Virus record (IMG/VR): IMGVR_UViG_3300020160_001949
Span: 1 to 49,652 of that record
DNA from: a virus
Length of the DNA: 49,652 nt
Strand: one strand, 5' to 3'
Below the pieces are notes generated by a model. That model searched no databases. It saw only the letters and a list, made by a program, of their open reading frames with translations, and was not told the DNA's origin. Both the position numbers and the translations under genes were made by a program. Shown here piece by piece: positions 26,433 through 35,245 of the stretch (position 1 is the stretch's first letter; the number at the start of each line of letters is the position of its first letter).

Positions 26433-26449
26433 TATAAAATAACGAACAT

Positions 26450-28474
26450 ATGATAGAGTCAATGGATAACGAAAACCAAAAAGAAAACAAAAGAACCTCA
26501 GATTCATCAACACCCGCGTTAGATAATTTTAGTCGTGATTTGATTAAATTGGCGGAGCAAGGTAAATTAGACCCTGTTGTTGGTAGAGAAAAAGAAATTT
26601 TGCGTATCGCACAAATTCTTTCTCGTAGAAAAAAGAATAACCCAATTATTATTGGTGAACCTGGTTGTGGTAAAACCGCAATTGTCGAGGGTTTGGCAAT
26701 GAAAATATATGAAGGGGATTGTCCAAGAAATTTAGCAGATAAAAGAATTTTATCCTTAGATATGACATCTATTGTTGCTGGTACAAAATATAGAGGTCAA
26801 TTTGAGGAAAGAATGAAAGTGGTTATTGAAGAGTTACAAGCAAACCCTGATATCATTGTGTTTATAGATGAAATTCACACTATAGTTGGTGCGGGTAATT
26901 CGTCAGGTTCATTAGACGCTTCTAATATCTTTAAACCAGCACTTGCTCGTGGAGAAATCCAATGTATTGGGGCTACTACTTTAGACGAATACCGTAAAAA
27001 TTTTGAAAAGGATGGGGCGTTAGAACGTAGATTCCAAAAAGTGATTGTTGATGGAGCAACTAAGGAAGAAACTTTAGTAATTTTACAAAACTTAAAAGAT
27101 AGGTATGAGAATTTTCATAAAGTATCTTTTAGTGATGAAGTACTTCAAACTTGTGTTAATTTAGCTGAGAGATATATTACTGACCGAGAATTTCCTGATA
27201 AGGCTATTGACATATTAGATGAAGTTGGTGCTCGTAGTCAAGTTGATATTAAATTACCTGAAATTATTGAGGAGTTAAAGTTGAAGGCTCTTGATATTAA
27301 AAATCAAAAAGTTGAGGTAGTTAAAAGTCAGAAGTATGAGGAAGCTGCTCAACTTAGAGACAAAGAAAGAAAAATCACGTCTAAACTTGAAGACGAAAAA
27401 AAGAAATTTGAAGAAAGTTTAAATACCAAAAAGAAAGAGGTTACTTTGGAATTGGTTTACGATGTGGTTTCAAATATGACTAAAATACCTGTTAGTAAAT
27501 TAAATGCCGATGATACTAAAGCATTAGTTGATTTGGATGTTAATTTAAATAATAAAGTTATTGGTCAACCTGAAGCGGTTAAGCGTATTGCAAAATCGAT
27601 TCGAAGAAATCGTTTAGGTATTAAGGACCCAAATAGACCAATTGGTTCATTTATATTCTTAGGGTCGACTGGTGTTGGTAAAACATATTTGGCAAAACAA
27701 TTAGCCAGAGAAGTTTTTGGTAGTGAAGATAATCTTATCCGTGTTGATATGTCCGAATACCAAGAGAAACACACAGTATCTCGTTTGATTGGGGCTCCTC
27801 CAGGATATGTTGGGTATGATGAAGGTGGTCAATTAACCGAACAGGTTAAAAACAAACCTTATTCTGTAATCTTATTTGATGAGATTGAGAAAGCAAACAA
27901 AGACATCTTCTCATCTTTACTTCAAATGTTGGATGACGGTCATATGACTGATGGTTTAGGTCGTAAGATTAACTTTAAAAATTGTATCATCATTATGACA
28001 TCAAACTTGGGTGTTAAAAAACTACAAGATTTTGGTAATGGTGTTGGTTTTTCAAATTCAAATAACGCATTTGTTAATGAAGAATTAAGAAAACAAACAT
28101 TACAAAAAGAGTTAAAGAAATTTTTTGCACCTGAATTCTTAAACCGTATTGACGATACTATTATCTTCAATAGCTTAGGTCAAAATGATGTTGATAAGAT
28201 TGTTGCAATCGAATTAGATAAACTAAAAGTTCGTTTAGATAATATGAAATATCAAATTACATTTGATGATTCAATTTCTAAGATGATTTCTAAAGTTGGA
28301 TTTGATGAGATGTATGGGGCTCGTCCTTTAAAAAGAGCGATTCAAGACAAAGTTGAGGACTTTATTTCGGAAGAAGTACTTAAAGGGAACATTAAAGAAG
28401 AAATTACTTATGTCCTAATTACGGAAGATGGTGAAAATGTAACCATCCAAACTAAAAAGAAAAAAGGGGTTTAG
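26450..28474 (+). CDS. clpC: ClpC-like AAA+ unfoldase lacking the N domain
   Basis: The 674 residues contain both AAA+ modules. D1: Walker [10 protein letters not shown] (69-77), Walker [12 protein letters not shown] short UVR-like middle segment (about 283-312, [14 protein letters not shown]). D2: Walker [12 protein letters not shown] (405-415), Walker B ILFDEIE (474-480), and GARPLKRAI sensor-2. The loop [12 protein letters not shown] (527-538) matches the ClpP-docking (V/L/I)GF loop, so it should dock to ClpP; ClpB lacks this. The N-terminal Clp repeat domain is replaced by a 20-residue polar tail, so substrate choice must differ from host ClpC. No phage ClpP is in view. ATG 26462 is an alternative start. 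Confidence 0.93.
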   Translation: MIESMDNENQKENKRTSDSSTPALDNFSRDLIKLAEQGKLDPVVGREKEILRIAQILSRRKKNNPIIIGEPGCGKTAIVEGLAMKIYEGDCPRNLADKRILSLDMTSIVAGTKYRGQFEERMKVVIEELQANPDIIVFIDEIHTIVGAGNSSGSLDASNIFKPALARGEIQCIGATTLDEYRKNFEKDGALERRFQKVIVDGATKEETLVILQNLKDRYENFHKVSFSDEVLQTCVNLAERYITDREFPDKAIDILDEVGARSQVDIKLPEIIEELKLKALDIKNQKVEVVKSQKYEEAAQLRDKERKITSKLEDEKKKFEESLNTKKKEVTLELVYDVVSNMTKIPVSKLNADDTKALVDLDVNLNNKVIGQPEAVKRIAKSIRRNRLGIKDPNRPIGSFIFLGSTGVGKTYLAKQLAREVFGSEDNLIRVDMSEYQEKHTVSRLIGAPPGYVGYDEGGQLTEQVKNKPYSVILFDEIEKANKDIFSSLLQMLDDGHMTDGLGRKINFKNCIIIMTSNLGVKKLQDFGNGVGFSNSNNAFVNEELRKQTLQKELKKFFAPEFLNRIDDTIIFNSLGQNDVDKIVAIELDKLKVRLDNMKYQITFDDSISKMISKVGFDEMYGARPLKRAIQDKVEDFISEEVLKGNIKEEITYVLITEDGENVTIQTKKKKGV

Positions 28475-28490
28475 TACCCCTTTTTTTTTA
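28461..28490 (+). terminator. Terminator of ClpC-like gene
   Basis: GGGGT-TTAGT-ACCCC followed by T9 directly after the stop codon. Confidence 0.85.
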
Positions 28491-28493
28491 TAT

Positions 28494-28525
28494 ATAAAAA
28501 AACCCTCAATTTGAGGGTTTTTTTG
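28494..28525. terminator. Bidirectional terminator between ClpC-like and peptidase genes
   Basis: AACCCTCAAT-TTGAGGGTT with flanking A and T runs, placed between convergent genes. Confidence 0.82.
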
Positions 28526-28526
28526 T

Positions 28527-29357
28527 TTACCAGTATTTGAATGTCACAGATTTCTGAGGACTATGATGATATTTGTTATAACCTAACAAATCTATCATTT
28601 TCTTACCCATTTCAATCCCATTAAAAGTATCTTCCACAACAACATATTCATTTTTAGTGTGGTAGTTATAATATCCTATTGAAAAGTTTATACAAGAAAA
28701 ATCAAATTTAGTTTTAAGGGCATAAACATCGGTATATGGGTGTATCATATACTGTCTTTTAGGGTTCATATTTTCACTGATGACTTTATCACATTTTTCA
28801 AAAAATTCACTATCTCTACTGAATAGTTTTGCTCCAAAACAAGTTTCGGTAATCATCCAACTTTCAGGAGCGTCAAACTGTATGGCGTATCCCACATTTG
28901 TAAAAAAACTTGGGTCTGCATATCTTGAGCCGTGACAACCAGTTTCTTCTGAAACAAAAAACGCTGCTTTTAAATTAGGTAATTCTTCGAGTAATTCAAG
29001 ACAAGCGAAAACTCCACATTTGTCATCACCACCAATACCTGTAGGGTTTCCTTGGTCGTTATAAGCTTTTAAAGATAATTTTAATTCTCCATCGGTATTT
29101 GGTAACATTTCTTCCCTAACATTAATACTATCTAACTTATGTACAGTATCGGTATGTGAAACAACGCAAGGAAACATAAAATCTTCAGAGATTTCACCAC
29201 TTTGTTTAGTGGCGTAAACATTCAAATGTTCGTCAACGTAATATTCGATATTTTTACTTTTTAACCAATCAACTATGAATTGGACCATTTCCTCTTCTTG
29301 GTAAGTATAAGTAGGGACCGATAACACCTCTTTGAGTAATTGCAAATTTCTTGCCAT
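28527..29357 (-). CDS. M20/M28-type zinc aminopeptidase
   Basis: The 276 residues show the di-zinc peptidase pattern: CVVSHTDTVH (first metal His and Asp), GIGGDDKCGVFACLELLEEL (bridging Asp), AFFVSEETGCHGSRYADPSF (catalytic Glu pair), AIQFDAPES (metal Asp) and YYNYHTKNEYVVVEDT (final His). This is close to peptidase T and M42/M20 enzymes that trim short peptides in the cytosol. It has no signal peptide. It is convergent with the ClpC-like gene, which suggests peptide recycling after Clp proteolysis. A -7 box TATATTTG lies 20 nt upstream. Confidence 0.85.
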   Translation of the reverse strand: MARNLQLLKEVLSVPTYTYQEEEMVQFIVDWLKSKNIEYYVDEHLNVYATKQSGEISEDFMFPCVVSHTDTVHKLDSINVREEMLPNTDGELKLSLKAYNDQGNPTGIGGDDKCGVFACLELLEELPNLKAAFFVSEETGCHGSRYADPSFFTNVGYAIQFDAPESWMITETCFGAKLFSRDSEFFEKCDKVISENMNPKRQYMIHPYTDVYALKTKFDFSCINFSIGYYNYHTKNEYVVVEDTFNGIEMGKKMIDLLGYNKYHHSPQKSVTFKYW

Positions 29358-29376
29358 AATTTTTGTATATATTAGA

Positions 29377-29407
29377 CAAATATACGAAAAATATTTTAAT
29401 CAAACAA
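29377..29407 (-). promoter_or_regulatory. Bacteroidota-type promoter of peptidase gene
   Basis: On the minus strand TATATTTG (29377-29384) with (A)TTG 20 nt upstream. Confidence 0.55.
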
Positions 29408-30427
29408 TTCAGGATGATATAAAAAATTATTAAATTGTTCTAAATCGTAATTACCCTTTTTAAAATCCATTGTACCCTTTTTCTTATATTCAATTTCAAT
29501 ATTATTGGTTTCGGGATTAACTCTGATAACTTTAAACATCATTTTACTTTCATCCTTAGGTCTGCCATACCAAACATTAAATTTAAATTTTTTAGTAACG
29601 TATGATACAATATTTTTATATTGTTCTAAATCGGCAAATTTATCATCATCTTCCATATCTGAAATAATATTGTCTAATTGATATGAGATACTTCGATTAA
29701 ACGAATCATAATCAAATTCATCAGATGTAAAATATTCATATATTTCATTATAGTAATCACCATTAACTGATTTAGTATGTCCTATAGTTTTTAATAGAGT
29801 TAATAAATCACTATTTTTATCACCATACTTATCGTAAAGTTTTATTAAGTTATCTACAGTTGTCACATATCTATTAAAACAACCTTGACTGTTATGGATA
29901 CCTTCATCATAGAAAATTTCACACAATTCTTTGGTAATTTCTTTTTCCATAGAAGATTTATAAGCCCCGTCCATTTCCGATTCATAATCCCCGATAATGT
30001 AATCGATTCTATTATTAAATAATTCCTCTAATAGTTTACAAAATTCTACGTTTTTCCCATCATCATCAAGATTTAAATTTGGGGCAATGAGTCTTTTAAT
30101 TTCCTCCATTTTTTCACGATTTTCTTCATTAAAATAATGAGGAAAAACATACCCTTCTCTCCAATCTTCTTCCGCTCTGTAGTTATCAAACAATTCTAAT
30201 CCACTGTAAGTTGAAAAAAGATGGGTTAAGAACCAAATATCATCGTTATGAAAATCAAATAATTTAAAATATTGTTCGTCATTTTCAAATCTTAAACTAA
30301 TAATTCCATTTGGTCTTACATTAAAAATTAAATCGTCAGTTAACTTATCTCCGTCTAACAATCCTCGTTTAAACATATGCAATTGCATATATAACCAATC
30401 AGGATTTGACTCTTTTAATATTTTCAT
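29396..30427 (-). CDS. Acidic hypothetical protein, 343 aa
   Basis: Begins MKILKESNPDWLYMQLHMFK, then an acidic alpha-rich protein with many Asp/Tyr residues and a basic beta-rich C-terminus (KFNVWYGRPKDESKMMFKVI). The first nine residues loosely fit the virion leader pattern. No recognised domain. A late-type motif lies 16 nt upstream, suggesting a late, possibly packaged protein. It is divergent from the tmRNA gene. Confidence 0.55.
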   Translation of the reverse strand: MKILKESNPDWLYMQLHMFKRGLLDGDKLTDDLIFNVRPNGIISLRFENDEQYFKLFDFHNDDIWFLTHLFSTYSGLELFDNYRAEEDWREGYVFPHYFNEENREKMEEIKRLIAPNLNLDDDGKNVEFCKLLEELFNNRIDYIIGDYESEMDGAYKSSMEKEITKELCEIFYDEGIHNSQGCFNRYVTTVDNLIKLYDKYGDKNSDLLTLLKTIGHTKSVNGDYYNEIYEYFTSDEFDYDSFNRSISYQLDNIISDMEDDDKFADLEQYKNIVSYVTKKFKFNVWYGRPKDESKMMFKVIRVNPETNNIEIEYKKKGTMDFKKGNYDLEQFNNFLYHPELFD

Positions 30428-30443
30428 CTATATTTACTTTAAC

Positions 30444-30451
30444 AATAAATA
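30444..30451 (-). promoter_or_regulatory. Late-promoter-like motif before 343-aa gene
   Basis: AAGTATTTATTG on the minus strand, 16 nt before the ATG. Confidence 0.5.
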
Positions 30452-30460
30452 CTTAAGATG

Positions 30461-30492
30461 TTTGGATATTTACAAAACTATTAGTATCTTTG
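30461..30492 (+). promoter_or_regulatory. Bacteroidota-type promoter of tmRNA (TTTG-N20-TATCTTTG)
   Basis: TTTG 30461-30464 and TATCTTTG 30485-30492 are exactly 20 nt apart, 19 nt before the mature tmRNA 5' end. Confidence 0.85.
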
Positions 30493-30511
30493 TAATGTTC
30501 TTTGAAAATAT

Positions 30512-30896
30512 GGGGATGAATGGAATCGATTGGCATAGTTGGTTATCGGTGGCACGTAGGAACTGAGTTAATTCCTTAAAAACTGATTCAAACGATTAGA
30601 CGGCAACGTTCTAGACAAAATGGCTCTATTAGGTCTTGTTAAACAAGATGAGCTTGTAGCGGTAGCGTAAGCACAACTACATTCGGGTCGGCAGACATAT
30701 AACCCAGGAACAGGAGTCTTTGATGGGTTTGGTTTCTACCCTAAAGAAACTAAGTGGAGGAATAGTTCTCAGTAAACCGAACCACTTTAAAAATAAGGGA
30801 ATTGTGAATTTCGGAGTATTAGAAAATACTGACCTAAACGTGTAGTCACCTATAGTCAAGATGAACAAGACGAGAGTTCGAATCTCTCCATCTCCA
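30512..30896 (+). ncRNA. ssrA: Transfer-messenger RNA (tmRNA)
   Basis: The 5' end GGGGATG pairs with 3' CATCTCC to form the tRNA-like acceptor. GGAATCGAT..GG and GGTGGCACGTAGG match conserved tmRNA 5' elements. GACGAGAGTTCGAATCTCTC is the TPsiC arm. A PK1-like fold (GGAA..TTCC with AGTT/AACT) is followed by TTAGAC and an open tag frame, 30602-30667, stop TAA 30668-30670. Read from GGC, the tag has 22 residues, ending QDELVAVA. Its end differs from the usual ALAA and may alter protease choice. CCA is not encoded (ACTA follows). It rescues stalled ribosomes and tags the product. Own promoter and terminator. Confidence 0.93.
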
Positions 30897-30904
30897 CTAA
30901 AATG

Positions 30905-30934
30905 TTAAGGGGGTTTATCGCCCCCTTAATCTTT
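30905..30934 (+). terminator. tmRNA terminator
   Basis: TTAAGGGGG-TTTATCG-CCCCCTTAA followed by TCTTTT. Confidence 0.85.
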
Positions 30935-30969
30935 TAAAACCAGTATTGACAATTTCTATGGATATACTA

Positions 30970-30977
30970 TATTTATA
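30970..30977 (+). promoter_or_regulatory. Late-promoter-like motif before lipoprotein gene
   Basis: ACTATATTTATAATC, 47 nt before the 31025 ATG; the longest distance among the motif copies. Confidence 0.4.
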
Positions 30978-31024
30978 ATCTGAAATTATAATAAATCAAA
31001 CTATAAAACAAAAACAAAACAAAA

Positions 31025-31189
31025 ATGAAAAATTTAATTTTCGCAATCGGTGTAGTAGCAGTATTATCTTCTTGTGGTGGTAACACTAAAACTGAAGAAG
31101 TATCTAAAACAGATTCAACTGCAGTTGTTACTGACTCTACAAAATGTTGTGCAGATTCTACTATGGTAGACACTACATCGGTAAAGTAA
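31025..31189 (+). CDS. Small Thr/Ser-rich lipoprotein, 54 aa
   Basis: ATG at 31025 after an A-rich leader, TAA at 31187-31189. MKNLIFAIGVVAVLSSCGGN is a lipoprotein signal with lipobox LSSC at residue 17. The mature part is polar with a CC pair (STKCCADS) and many Thr/Asp. It is likely an outer-membrane-attached small protein; function unknown. A bidirectional terminator follows. Confidence 0.72.
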   Translation: MKNLIFAIGVVAVLSSCGGNTKTEEVSKTDSTAVVTDSTKCCADSTMVDTTSVK

Positions 31190-31207
31190 TTTTTTAATTA
31201 CTTAGCC

Positions 31208-31239
31208 AATAAAAAACCCTCAAATTGAGGGTTTTTTTT
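31208..31239. terminator. Bidirectional terminator
   Basis: AACCCTCAAATTGAGGGTT with A and T runs, between convergent lipoprotein and M15-type peptidase genes. Confidence 0.85.
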
Positions 31240-31900
31240 ATTTTGAAAAGAATGATAAAAAATCTTCTAAGGCTTTAAGTAAATCTCCACCATCAATTAA
31301 GTCTTTAATCTTTTTACCGTTATATTCTTGATTTAAAATGTTATTTAATAATTCATTCTCATCGTCACTACCACCGTATTCACCACTTAATTCTTCTTCA
31401 GATGCCCCCGCTTTATTTGATACGTGTAAGTGATTATAGTGATTTCCACCTGTATTTGTTTGCCATAACACCGCTTTATCATTACCTGACTCAGTATTCC
31501 AAATATACCCCAAATCAACTAAAGCATCTTTGACTTTAAAACCTAATTCTCTAAATTTTGAATTTCCGTTTGTTGAGTTTGTTGCTCCTCCTGAACCTAT
31601 ACCATCTAAAATTGCAACGTCTACTCCTGTACCATTCATATGTCGGCTAATTCTATCAGTACCTGCAACATTTTCATTATGACCTGATTTAGCCGTAGTT
31701 ATAGTTAAAATAACACCAGTCGCTTCACCAGCTTTCTGTAAATCGTCTAACAAACCTTTATTTACTTTATCGTTTTTAGTTGCATCATTATCATATTTAA
31801 CGTTAGAATATGACGTATCTTCCAACTCAACAAACTCAAGTTCATTAAGTAACATCAATTTTCTAACCTTATTAATATCTTCAACTAATATTTTACTCAT
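31238..31900 (-). CDS. M15-type D,D-peptidase-like protein with virion leader
   Basis: The 220 residues contain the zinc signature of M15 peptidases: SRHMNGTGVDVA (His87, Asp94) and NHYNHLHVS (His157/His159). These enzymes cut peptidoglycan cross-links or stems. The N-terminus MSKILVEDINKVRKLMLLNE then LEF fits the shared leader, so it is probably packaged in the virion and used at infection, though an endolysin role is also possible. The C-terminal 60 residues are an acidic amphipathic region. No holin is adjacent. A late-type motif is 3 nt upstream. Confidence 0.8.
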   Translation of the reverse strand: MSKILVEDINKVRKLMLLNELEFVELEDTSYSNVKYDNDATKNDKVNKGLLDDLQKAGEATGVILTITTAKSGHNENVAGTDRISRHMNGTGVDVAILDGIGSGGATNSTNGNSKFRELGFKVKDALVDLGYIWNTESGNDKAVLWQTNTGGNHYNHLHVSNKAGASEEELSGEYGGSDDENELLNNILNQEYNGKKIKDLIDGGDLLKALEDFLSFFSK

Positions 31901-31903
31901 AAT

Positions 31904-31911
31904 AATAAATA
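31904..31911 (-). promoter_or_regulatory. Late-promoter-like motif before M15-type gene
   Basis: AAGTATTTATTATTATG on the minus strand. Confidence 0.5.
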
Positions 31912-31917
31912 CTTTAA

Positions 31918-32625
31918 TTATACTAAATCTATAAAAATTCTAAAATTCTCCATCATCCAGTTTGGTATATTATCTGATGGGTCGTCAAGATAAAAATTTC
32001 TAGGCCATTCATCTAAAGTTAACGTTAGAGCATTTTGTATTTGGGAATACTCTTCAAAATTTCCACTTATAAGCTCTTCATCAACGTCCCCAACTAAATC
32101 ATTAGGATTATATTCCATAACAGGATTTGTTTCAGTAATCCTAAAAGTTAAATTTAAATACAATTCATCTTTGAATTCACTAACGTTTATTCTCGGTATA
32201 AATTTACCTAATAACTCAACATACTCCTTTTTACCGTTATGAAATCCTATAGGTAATTTATTAATATTTTGTAAATTATCTAATAATGAAAGTTTAAACG
32301 ATTTCGTTAAATGTAATATTTGATTAAATGGTATTGAACCGTAAGCATAAAAAACATCAAAACCTACAGGTTGTTTAACATATGAAATAATAATATCGTT
32401 AGGTTCAAATGAAATATATTCCGAATATTTTATAATTTCATTTTTTAAATTAATACCTATTATGATTAAGTTATATGGTACATCACTCTCATTAATAATA
32501 TCAAAAACAACTTTAACATTGTCATACATATCAGTATCGACTTCAACTATTTTAATAATTAAACCTGGTGAATATTCTTTACCGTCAATAAAATGTCTTA
32601 TTATTTTTTCTAAACCTTTAACCAT
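31918..32625 (-). CDS. Hypothetical beta-rich protein, 235 aa
   Basis: A beta-rich protein with alternating hydrophobic strands through the first 120 residues and an acidic C-terminus ending NIPNWMMENFRIFIDLV. No export signal or known motif. A late-type motif in a palindromic region (ATAAATAC-TGG-TATTTAT) lies upstream and is shared with the divergent gene. A tail or baseplate role is possible, but nothing in the sequence proves it. Confidence 0.55.
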   Translation of the reverse strand: MVKGLEKIIRHFIDGKEYSPGLIIKIVEVDTDMYDNVKVVFDIINESDVPYNLIIIGINLKNEIIKYSEYISFEPNDIIISYVKQPVGFDVFYAYGSIPFNQILHLTKSFKLSLLDNLQNINKLPIGFHNGKKEYVELLGKFIPRINVSEFKDELYLNLTFRITETNPVMEYNPNDLVGDVDEELISGNFEEYSQIQNALTLTLDEWPRNFYLDDPSDNIPNWMMENFRIFIDLV

Positions 32626-32629
32626 ATGT

Positions 32630-32649
32630 TATAAATACTGGTATTTATT
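32630..32649. promoter_or_regulatory. Divergent pair of late-promoter-like motifs
   Basis: TATAAATACTGGTATTTATT: one motif serves the minus-strand gene at 32625 (32630-32637) and one the plus-strand gene at 32667 (32642-32649). Confidence 0.55.
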
Positions 32650-32666
32650 ATTAAATTATTAACTTA

Positions 32667-33449
32667 ATGAAACTTATCGCACTAGCCAAATCACTAAAAC
32701 CTTTTTTACAAAAAGAGATTACTTTAGAAGGGATTTATAAAGAAATTCTAACTAATAGTTCAATACCATTTAAATCTATGTTAACACCTGTTGAGGTTGT
32801 TAAATTAGTATTCATTACTAAAAAAGTTTTAAATAACGAGGACCCTAGAACTATTATGTCTAAATTGGATAATAATTTATTTTTATTTTCAACAGTAGAA
32901 TTTGGTGATAATACTCAAGAAGAAGAATGTGAAGAGTGTTATGGTGATGGTAGATACGATTGTCGTAATTGTGATGGTGAAGGTGAAGAAGATTGTCCTG
33001 AATGTGATGGTGATGGCGAAGATTCAGACGGACATACTTGTTCAGAGTGTCAAGGAGGAGGTAAAGTAACGTGTGGTGAATGTGATGGTGAAGGTAGAAT
33101 AGATTGCGATTATTGTGATTCTAATGGATATGTTAGTACTGATGAATATGTTCCTTATGATTTAGGTGGATACATTTCGTATGATGAAAATTTAAAAAAT
33201 GAAATTCAATCTAGAATAATGAGAAATGATTTTGAAGACCCTAAATTTAATTCAAAAATGACTTTTCTACTTAGTGTTGACCAAGTAGAAATGAAAGAAG
33301 GTGAGAGTGAATCAATTAAACCCGAATTTGAAAACAGGGAATTTTACCTTGAGATAATAACTGACGATGTATATGAAAGTTTATTGTATGGTAATAATAG
33401 AATTATATCGTCTCAATTTGATACAACTCCTTTAGAGAGATTTACCTAA
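32667..33449 (+). CDS. Protein with DnaJ-type Cys-rich zinc domain
   Basis: In the 260 residues, about positions 88-155 contain repeated CxxCxGxG-like units (CEECYGDG, CRNCDGEG, CPECDGDG, CSECQGGG, CGECDGEG, CDYCDSNG), as in the DnaJ zinc region. No J domain (HPD) is present, so it is not a classic DnaJ. The flanks are helical before and beta after. It may bind unfolded polypeptides or act as a zinc scaffold for virion assembly. Transcribed alone on the plus strand from a late-type motif. Confidence 0.75.
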   Translation: MKLIALAKSLKPFLQKEITLEGIYKEILTNSSIPFKSMLTPVEVVKLVFITKKVLNNEDPRTIMSKLDNNLFLFSTVEFGDNTQEEECEECYGDGRYDCRNCDGEGEEDCPECDGDGEDSDGHTCSECQGGGKVTCGECDGEGRIDCDYCDSNGYVSTDEYVPYDLGGYISYDENLKNEIQSRIMRNDFEDPKFNSKMTFLLSVDQVEMKEGESESIKPEFENREFYLEIITDDVYESLLYGNNRIISSQFDTTPLERFT

Positions 33450-34055
33450 TTACTTTTCTAAGTGACCCATTAAAACACCACCTATTGCCGTGGCGTGAAC
33501 TTGTAAATGATTAATAGATTCCATATCAAGTTTTGTTTTTCTCTTACTATAATCTAATCCTAAAGTACCGATAAATTTATTATCAATCGTTTTAATTGCA
33601 AATAAATAACCTGATTTACAATTTGTATCTTCAGCAATATACTTTAAACCGTAAGTTGCAATATTTTCGTCTTTAAAATCAGAAATTTCAATAACGTCAT
33701 TTTCTAATAATTGATTGATTGATTTACTAAATAAATTAACTGGAATATTTTGAAAATTTAATTGTATTGAATTTGTGTTTTGGGATACCGTTTCATAGAT
33801 TATACTGAATTTTGCCATAGATTTTCCTGTGGGATAGAAATGACCTCCATTATGAAATTGCGTTATCCAAACTCTATCAGCTTTAAATTCTTCTTTAACG
33901 TGTTCAATTTTTGAAGTTATAAGTTCACTAACTTGTAGAGCGTCTTTAACCATATCAGGTTTTTGTTTCTTTTCTAACTTATTTTTAACGTATAATAACG
34001 CTAAGGGTCCTATTACACCTGTTATAAAGGCTACGATAACTTCACTCGACATCAA
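33450..34055 (-). CDS. Membrane-anchored GAF-like protein
   Basis: Residues 5-25 are a single N-terminal membrane span (VIVAFITGVIGPLALLYV), followed by a coiled segment. About residues 45-200 have the GAF-domain layout with DRVWITQFHNGGHFYP (residues 60-75) and LFAIKTIDNKFIGTLGLDYS. GAF domains bind small ligands. Anchored inside the envelope, it could sense host state or alter the membrane. No output domain is fused. A late-type motif lies 26 nt upstream. Confidence 0.7.
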   Translation of the reverse strand: MMSSEVIVAFITGVIGPLALLYVKNKLEKKQKPDMVKDALQVSELITSKIEHVKEEFKADRVWITQFHNGGHFYPTGKSMAKFSIIYETVSQNTNSIQLNFQNIPVNLFSKSINQLLENDVIEISDFKDENIATYGLKYIAEDTNCKSGYLFAIKTIDNKFIGTLGLDYSKRKTKLDMESINHLQVHATAIGGVLMGHLEK

Positions 34056-34081
34056 TAATATTTTTTTAAAAATTAATTTAT

Positions 34082-34089
34082 TATAAATA
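34082..34089 (-). promoter_or_regulatory. Late-promoter-like motif before GAF-like gene
   Basis: ATATATTTATAATAAA on the minus strand. Confidence 0.45.
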
Positions 34090-34126
34090 TATGTTTATAA
34101 AAAAAAATACGACATAATGTCGTATT

Positions 34127-35209
34127 TTAAAGTTTTTCAAACTTAGGTTTGAGGTATTTCCATATAATATGGTCATATGGTTTTCTATCCCACATTGCAA
34201 AACATAGTGATTTAACTTTAGGATGTACTTTATTAAGTTCTAAATGTTCTGCAAATTCTTTCTTAGTAGGTTCAACTTCTCTATCACCATACTTTCCATA
34301 TCGGAAATAGTCGTGTAGTTTTCCCGCATACTCAGAATAACGATAATGGTTATAATTTAAAGTTGAAACGTACTGTTTTACTTTTTTATAGAATTCATCA
34401 GGAACGTCCTTCAAATAATCCTCCATTTTACCTCCAGTACTTAAAACCTCCCAAACACCAGTAGTAGATAGGTTAGTCATTATTTTATGAAGACGAAGAT
34501 ATTCTTCACCTTTTATCTTCATTCTATCTCCATTAGAGAATCTAACCACAAACCCTTCTTTATTATCTGCAATTGCGTGTTTTAAGTAAGTGTAGTCAGA
34601 TATACCATCATATTTTCTAACGATATTAAACCCTAAGTTGTTTAAAAGGTTTTTGAACCTAACATCTACATTATTACCTGAGTGTATGTTAACCTCGTAA
34701 CCATCTTTAGTGTGTATCATTCCTAATAATACCAAATCTTCAAAATCGTAAGAACAAACTATTCTATTCTCAGGATAGATTATTTCAAACAAATAAGTAT
34801 AGTCAGGGTTTAATCTCTGATATTCATATTTTTGAAGTAACTCAGTACCTTTAACCGATTGGTCAGAAGTAAAAGAACCACGAGTCGCAAGAACCCACTC
34901 ACCTTTGTAGTTGAATAAGATTCCCAAAGAACCGTCCATTTTTTCATACACATCAAAATCCTCAGTTGGAGTGTGTTGGTTTTCTTCTATGTTGAAGAAT
35001 TTCTTAAATGGTCTTGCAACAACATTACCCTCATTGTCAGTAACCAATCCACGGCATTGTTTGGTAACATCATCCCAAAATTTATATTGGTTATTACCTT
35101 CACCGTATTGAACCTTTGGAGTATAGTTCCATATAGTCAAAGGAAGGGTAGGATGCACTTGTTTTTGCACCAACTCTTTCTCGTAATATTTGTTCAATTG
35201 CTCTAACAT
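34127..35209 (-). CDS. RNA ligase, T4 Rnl1 family
   Basis: The 360 residues carry nucleotidyltransferase motifs of the Rnl1 clade: motif I VYEKMDGSLG with adenylated Lys90; motif III around YTYLFEIIYPENRIV (138-152); motif IV KEGFVVRF (217-224); motif V RMKIKGEEYLRLH (Lys231/Lys233). The C-terminal domain is helical as in Rnl1. The enzyme seals 3'-OH/5'-P RNA ends with ATP, classically repairing tRNAs nicked by host anticodon nucleases. A consensus host-like promoter sits only 4 nt upstream of the ATG. The kinase/phosphatase partner of T4 (Pnkp) is not in view. Confidence 0.92.
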   Translation of the reverse strand: MLEQLNKYYEKELVQKQVHPTLPLTIWNYTPKVQYGEGNNQYKFWDDVTKQCRGLVTDNEGNVVARPFKKFFNIEENQHTPTEDFDVYEKMDGSLGILFNYKGEWVLATRGSFTSDQSVKGTELLQKYEYQRLNPDYTYLFEIIYPENRIVCSYDFEDLVLLGMIHTKDGYEVNIHSGNNVDVRFKNLLNNLGFNIVRKYDGISDYTYLKHAIADNKEGFVVRFSNGDRMKIKGEEYLRLHKIMTNLSTTGVWEVLSTGGKMEDYLKDVPDEFYKKVKQYVSTLNYNHYRYSEYAGKLHDYFRYGKYGDREVEPTKKEFAEHLELNKVHPKVKSLCFAMWDRKPYDHIIWKYLKPKFEKL

Positions 35210-35213
35210 TTTA

Positions 35214-35245
35214 CAAAGATACTAATTTTTTATTAATTAATCAAA
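35214..35245 (-). promoter_or_regulatory. Bacteroidota-type promoter of RNA ligase gene
   Basis: Minus strand TTTG (35242-35245)-N20-TATCTTTG (35214-35221), 4 nt before the ATG, suggesting a leaderless or near-leaderless mRNA. Confidence 0.78.

Noticed and set aside
30677-30868. Minus-strand open frame inside the tmRNA
   Set aside because: It lies wholly in the tmRNA, has no promoter or conserved features, and the tmRNA signature is strong.
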